From Clostridia bacterium (lineage in GTDB: Bacteria; Bacillota; Clostridia; Peptostreptococcales; Anaerovoracaceae), in NCBI GenBank assembly GCA_900766045.1, contig CAAFTW010000035.1, positions 1 through 18,536 of the forward strand: a stretch of 18,536 bases of DNA, written 5' to 3'. The notes beneath the pieces are model-generated. The model was not told where the DNA came from. It searched no databases and worked only from the letters and a program-made list of their open reading frames with translations. Within the stretch, counting starts at the first letter, position 1. Each line of letters opens with the position of its first letter. Below, piece after piece: positions 15,153 to 18,536 of this stretch. Both the position numbers and the translations under genes were made by a program.

Positions 15153-17099
15153 TTATTTCTCTGCGCCGTGCTTTCTTCTCAAAATCAGAAGGGCGATTGC
15201 TCCTGCCGCGGAGGTCAGTGCCAGGGCGGTCCAGAGTGTCAGATCGGTTGTGTCGCCGGTCTTCGGTTCGTCAACGGACAGGCCGGATGCCGGTGTGGAA
15301 GAAGAAGCGGAAGTCTGTCCTGCACTGCTGCTGGCAGGCTGGATGGACGGGTTCAGCTGAACTGCGGAAGATGTTCTCCTCACTGCAGGTGAGATACCAT
15401 TATTGCTCTTGCTGCCGGTTGAAGTGTTATCAGATGCGGACGGTGCTGCCGGCTGCTGCGGTTTTACCGCAGCTCCACCACGGGTGCCGGAAGACTTTCC
15501 ATTATCTGTGTTGGACGAAGCTGACGGTGTTGTCGAACTTCCATTGTTATTATTTGACAGTGTGACCGGTTCCGGCGTTGTCGAGCCGCCGTTGGTGTTA
15601 TCTGTATTTGACGGAATTACCGGTGTGGTTGAGCCGTTGCTGTTATCCGTATTAGACGGAATTACAGGTATCTCTGGAATAATGGCATTGCTATTATCAC
15701 TGGTATTTGAGCTATTCCCAGAGTTATTGCTGTCCGACGGTGTTGAACCGCCATTGTCTGTGCTGGCGGAACTGTTGTTATCACTGCTTCCAGAACCATT
15801 GTTTCCGGAGCCATTGTTATCCGTAGATGTTCCATTGCTGTCTGTTGTTCCGGAAGGTTTGGAATACGTAATCGTTCCGCTGCCAGTAATTGTCGTCGTC
15901 CTCACCTCTGCGCTGATCAGATTCTGAAACGGTTTATTATTATCACCTGTCGCTGTACCAACCGGTGAATAGAATGTAATCGAATCGAGGTATGGAATGA
16001 CAGCACTTGCTGAAAGCGTTGTGCTTTCAGATGGTTCGATAAGGCTCTGCAGACGAAAAGCTGTATTGAGAATTCCTTCCGCACTGCCTGAGGAAAGGCT
16101 CATGCCTTCTGGCAGACCCGACAATACAAAGCTTCCTGTATATGCAGTTTCCGCGCCATCCGCAGTTACTGCAACTACCTCCAGTTCATTGCTGATCCAT
16201 GCATTCGCTGAAGTGTCATAGGCAAATGTCGGTGTAGAGGATCCGTCTGTGCTGACGATTTCAAGATAGTCTACGCTGTCCTTAAATGGGCTGATTGTGT
16301 GTGTTGCTGCATTGACATCTGCATCCGCATCAAATAAATCCGAAAATAATTGATAATTCGCTGCGACATCGTTAAGATTATCATTGTTGTCGATTCCATA
16401 TTTGTTCATTAACGCCCATACAGCAAATCTTGTACCTCTCACTTCATGAGCAGTGCTTTTTGCATTCGCAGATCCTGCATAGAACACATATCCAAACTCA
16501 CTGCGGAAAGCTGAATTCTGTGCAAGCTCCTGATACTGCAGATTCTCTGTATTTTCTTTAAAAACTGTGCCATCCTTCGGCATAGCCAGAGTGTTATTCA
16601 TGCAATATACAACAGATCCATCAATCTGAAGGGCCTCATTGTTGCTTACGCTGACTTTATAAGTCTGGTCAGATGATTTTTCCGTACCGGAACTGCCAGA
16701 AGCGTTATTCGTGCTGCTTGCAATTAATGCAACATCATTCTTTCTTGCAGACATCGACATGGATGTGCTGCCCGTATCCGTGCTGCCTTCAGTATTATTA
16801 CCGTTTTCGTTTGTGGCAGTTACTTTACTCGTCGACGGAGCTGCTTCAGATTCCTGCTTTGCAGATCCCTGCTCTGTACTTCCCGTTTCCGTGCTGCTGG
16901 ACGTATTATTGCCATTCTCACTGACCGTATATGCTGTTCCCAACTGTGTTTCCGTGCTGGCCGCGGATGAATTGCTGCCGGTATTTTCAGTATCTGCAAA
17001 CGCAGACGACGCAAATCCGGAACATACCATCAGCACACAGACGACAAGAGCCATGATCGCGCGAGCGTATACTGTTCTTTTTTTACCTTTCTCTCTCAT
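15153..17099 (-). CDS. Sortase-anchored surface protein with thioester-like (TED/TQXA) domain
   Basis: The 648-aa protein has a signal peptide (likely cleavage after AFA, residue 35). A Ser/Asn/Thr-rich stretch follows, with a duplicated ENGNNT...STxTGST motif (about 61-118). Residues about 150-400 look like a thioester domain. A YCMN motif carries Cys166, the expected thioester Cys, and GTRFAVWAL (222-230) corresponds to the TQxAxW motif, but the Gln is Arg224. A long low-complexity Ser/Asn/Gly/Pro stalk follows (about 410-605). The end is an EPKTGD sorting signal (Pro612-Gly615), a hydrophobic segment and an RRKHGAEK tail, typical of covalent wall anchoring by sortase. Thioester adhesins bind host or neighbouring surfaces covalently; without the Gln this one probably cannot. 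AAAGGGAG lies 9 bp before the ATG. It is single-gene, between elements A and B. Confidence 0.87.
   Translation of the reverse strand: MREKGKKRTVYARAIMALVVCVLMVCSGFASSAFADTENTGSNSSAASTETQLGTAYTVSENGNNTSSSTETGSTEQGSAKQESEAAPSTSKVTATNENGNNTEGSTDTGSTSMSMSARKNDVALIASSTNNASGSSGTEKSSDQTYKVSVSNNEALQIDGSVVYCMNNTLAMPKDGTVFKENTENLQYQELAQNSAFRSEFGYVFYAGSANAKSTAHEVRGTRFAVWALMNKYGIDNNDNLNDVAANYQLFSDLFDADADVNAATHTISPFKDSVDYLEIVSTDGSSTPTFAYDTSANAWISNELEVVAVTADGAETAYTGSFVLSGLPEGMSLSSGSAEGILNTAFRLQSLIEPSESTTLSASAVIPYLDSITFYSPVGTATGDNNKPFQNLISAEVRTTTITGSGTITYSKPSGTTDSNGTSTDNNGSGNNGSGSSDNNSSASTDNGGSTPSDSNNSGNSSNTSDNSNAIIPEIPVIPSNTDNSNGSTTPVIPSNTDNTNGGSTTPEPVTLSNNNNGSSTTPSASSNTDNGKSSGTRGGAAVKPQQPAAPSASDNTSTGSKSNNGISPAVRRTSSAVQLNPSIQPASSSAGQTSASSSTPASGLSVDEPKTGDTTDLTLWTALALTSAAGAIALLILRRKHGAEK
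15573..15662 (-). repeat. 15-residue in-frame repeat in the surface-protein stalk
   Basis: Residues 480-493 and 495-509 repeat IPSNTDN(S/T)NG(G)STTP, with VIPSNTDN recurring 15 residues apart. Related STTP/SNTDN units continue to about residue 534. This is a length-variable stalk typical of wall-anchored proteins. Confidence 0.7.
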
Positions 17100-17164
17100 T
17101 ACTGAATACTCCCTTTAATAACATTAAGATTAACCTGTTTATTCTCTCCCTTTCAATTTCTGCT

Positions 17165-17193
17165 ATTATACACATACTCGGTATGATTTGTAA
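17165..17193 (-). promoter_or_regulatory. Promoter of the surface-protein gene
   Basis: On the minus strand TTACAA (17188-17193) and a perfect TATAAT (17165-17170) are 17 bp apart, 66 bp upstream of the ATG. Confidence 0.6.
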
Positions 17194-17563
17194 AGCTGTA
17201 TTTTATCACTATTATGCGCATTTCTAAAATTAATTATCATTATTATTTTTGCCATAAATTCTAATATTCGTATCGTCTGATTACATTATGCTTTTAATAC
17301 GCTCAGAAGACGTAGAAATTATATTTATTATCCTATCTGTGCCTATGTTTTATCTGAAAATTTTCAGTCGCAAGCGCAAACATTCACATGCGCGCAATAC
17401 TTAATATTCTTACTTTTTCTTCCCCGTCCAGATGATTCGTTCGCTGAAAGTGACGTTTCAGGCCTGTTGCGTTAATTGACGGAATTTAACTATTTTATAA
17501 CTTCGTGAGTTGCAGCGCCCATCCATTTCTTTTCCCTATTCACTTTTTATGCAGGCGCGAACA
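17194..17563. other. AT-rich gap between the surface-protein promoter and element B
   Basis: I see no gene here. There is a short palindrome CTGAAAATTTTCAG near 17353. The segment TTGCGT-N18-TATTTT near 17467 could be a weak plus-strand promoter reading into element B. Confidence 0.35.
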
Positions 17564-17990
17564 GCAGAAATTCCTGCAATCTGTTGATCATTTCCACCCG
17601 CTTTTGGTATCAACTTATCAGAAGCGTAAATCTTACCAAGTATACAGAATACTTTTGGTAAAACTATCCGAAATCGGTGATTCTTACATAATACCTATTA
17701 TCCTCGATGACAGCTTGGTTGGTAAAAATAAGCATTTTCTGCAATTTATACCCAATCATATAATAGAACATTCCGATATTTTGATACTTACATCAACTCT
17801 CGCACCCTCCGTAAGCCGTGTCGCCGGATATGTATATATCACTGCGTATAAACATACATGTCGATGGCGATCGTCCAGGTTTGCAGCTTATTCAGGACAA
17901 TTTCTTTGGTAGCAATCATGATTATTATTGTTTTTTACCAAAATAATTTACGCGTTGGTACAGAATAGCAGATTTTACAGTTTTCCCCAA
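17564..17990 (+). repeat. Element B: five TTGGTA-N24-TACCAA-type modules
   Basis: TTGGTA starts at 17604, 17655, 17719, 17906 and 17955. The partner hexamers start 30 bp later: TACCAA 17634, TACATA 17685, TACCCA 17749, TACCAA 17936 and the degenerate CCCCAA 17985. The module offsets (51, 64, 187, 49) match element A (51, 64, 239, 49) except for the long spacer. A hairpin GCAG/CTGC (17564-17577) precedes module 1. The long spacer holds a TCGCC.../...GGCGA stem (17821-17870), as in A. Module 4 keeps the ATGATTAYTATT interior of A. A 135-codon frame at 17505-17912 overlaps this and shows no protein signature. Confidence 0.8.
17640..17652 (+). repeat. GTATAC near-palindrome, copy 4, inside element B
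   Basis: GTATACAGAATAC differs by one base from the 13-bp consensus. It lies between the second hexamer of module 1 and the first of module 2, where it forms the upper part of a hairpin. Confidence 0.45.
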
Positions 17991-18010
17991 CGATTTTTTT
18001 AGGAAAATCG
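17991..18010. other. 7-bp AT-rich hairpin after element B
   Basis: CGATTTT (17991-17997) and AAAATCG (18004-18010) are perfect complements with a 6-nt loop, directly after module 5 of element B. It may mark the end of the element or a weak terminator. Confidence 0.4.
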
Positions 18011-18147
18011 CTCATCTCACCTCTATCTTGGCTGTCAGGTAATCTGTCGGCAATTTCGGCAAATAACTTAAGCATATAATTACCCAAGTTTGCAGTATGG
18101 CGCAAACACAACCTGTATCGCCTGCCAGTCAAAGCGGCGACACTTGG

Positions 18148-18162
18148 GTATACTGTATACCC
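18148..18162 (+). repeat. GTATAC palindrome, copy 5
   Basis: GTATACTGTATACCC is a perfect 6-1-6 palindrome, here also preceded by GG so that the symmetry extends to 8-1-8. It is in the first 277-bp repeat unit, about 156 bp past element B. Confidence 0.7.
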
Positions 18163-18219
18163 GCACAGCATCAAACCCTCTGATCATTATCTGCAGGCCG
18201 CAGTTGAATTTCGCGTTTC

Positions 18220-18367
18220 CTGGCGAAAGGGCAATGTGAACCCTGCCCCTCTACGACGCTGAAGCGTCGCTGGCTGCCCGGGAACCTTGTGATCGTCTGG
18301 CGGAAGGGCAATGCGAACCCTGCCCTTCCCCGACGCCGAAGCGTCTCTGGCTGCCCGGAAATCTTGT
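18220..18367 (+). repeat. 77-bp hairpin-bearing repeat nested in the 277-bp unit
   Basis: Two imperfect copies start at 18220 and 18297. Each carries GGGCAATG...CCCTGCCC and a stem GACGC-tetraloop-GCGTC. The loop is TGAA in the first copy and CGAA in the second, while the stem is kept. A third copy begins in the partial unit before the window end. Confidence 0.8.
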
Positions 18368-18424
18368 TGCAGTATGGCGCAAACGCAACTTGTATCGCCT
18401 GCCAGGCAAAGCGGCGACGCTAGA

Positions 18425-18439
18425 GTATACTGTATACCC
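18425..18439 (+). repeat. GTATAC palindrome, copy 6
   Basis: GTATACTGTATACCC in the second 277-bp unit. The palindrome core is unchanged although bases just before it (CTTGG versus CTAGA) have diverged between the two units. Confidence 0.7.
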
Positions 18440-18536
18440 TCACAGCATCAAACCCTATGATCATTATCTGCAGGCCGCAGTTGAATTTCGCGTTTCCTGG
18501 CGAAAGGGCAATGTGAACCCTGCCCCTCTACGACGC

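Larger units (their letters stand above)
18091..18536 (+). repeat. 277-bp tandem repeat, one full and one partial copy
   Basis: The sequence from 18091 recurs from 18368 with a period of exactly 277 bp. The second copy is cut by the window end after 169 bp. The aligned 169 bp differ at about eight positions, all in the first 90 bp; the last 75 or so are identical. Each copy contains a GTATAC palindrome near its start. No protein-coding signal is apparent. The DNA is more GC-rich than element B just before it. Confidence 0.9.

Noticed and set aside
17505..17912. 135-codon plus-strand frame over element B
   Set aside because: It spans the repeat modules, has no protein signature and no equivalent in element A.
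17564..17990. CRISPR array
   Set aside because: The modules are 36 bp long with conserved ends only and unequal spacing (51, 64, 187, 49), and no cas gene is present.
18091..18536. Integron attC array or insertion-sequence end
   Set aside because: I found no attC core pair (RYYYAAC/GTTRRRY), no integrase or transposase, and no terminal inverted repeats with target duplication.

Overview
The window looks like chromosomal DNA of a mid-GC, Gram-positive anaerobe of the Bacillota (Clostridia- or Erysipelotrichia-like). This is inferred from purine-rich ribosome binding sites, a BspA-type leucine-rich-repeat surface protein, a sortase-anchored thioester-domain protein, and bacterial-type PyrG, RadA, AsnS and MalQ. 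I cannot name the genus from sequence reading alone.

Layout. At the left a secreted BspA-like LRR protein (minus strand) is divergent from an O-antigen-ligase-type membrane protein (plus). About 1.1 kb of structured, repeat-rich non-coding DNA follows. Then come four minus-strand housekeeping genes, pyrG, radA, an EF-G-2-type GTPase and asnS, each apparently with its own promoter and/or terminator. malQ (plus) is divergent from asnS across well-formed promoters. After malQ lies a second non-coding block of about 1.1 kb, then a minus-strand sortase-anchored surface protein with a thioester-like domain, then about 1.4 kb of repeat-rich DNA to the window end.

The genes are ordinary: nucleotide synthesis, recombination repair, translation, glucan metabolism and cell-surface proteins. 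Two proteins have an altered signature: RadA has a zinc finger with a CxC second half, and the surface protein has Arg where the thioester-forming Gln of the TQXA motif is expected.

The unusual content is intergenic. Two elements in the same orientation, A (about 14208-14679) and B (about 17564-17990), flank the surface-protein gene. Each has five modules made of TTGGTA and a TACCAA-like hexamer exactly 30 bp apart start to start. The spacing between modules is also shared: 51, 64, variable, 49 bp. A third element (C, 3917-4238) keeps the 30-bp geometry but uses TTCGGC/GCCGAA. A 13-bp near-palindrome, GTATAC-W-GTATAC, occurs six times in the same intergenic regions, and three copies adjoin short pyrimidine-rich tandem repeats. 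The window ends inside a 277-bp tandem repeat that contains nested hairpin-bearing 77-bp units. Together these look like a family of structured intergenic elements, either non-coding RNA or protein-binding/recombination sites, which I do not recognise as a described family.
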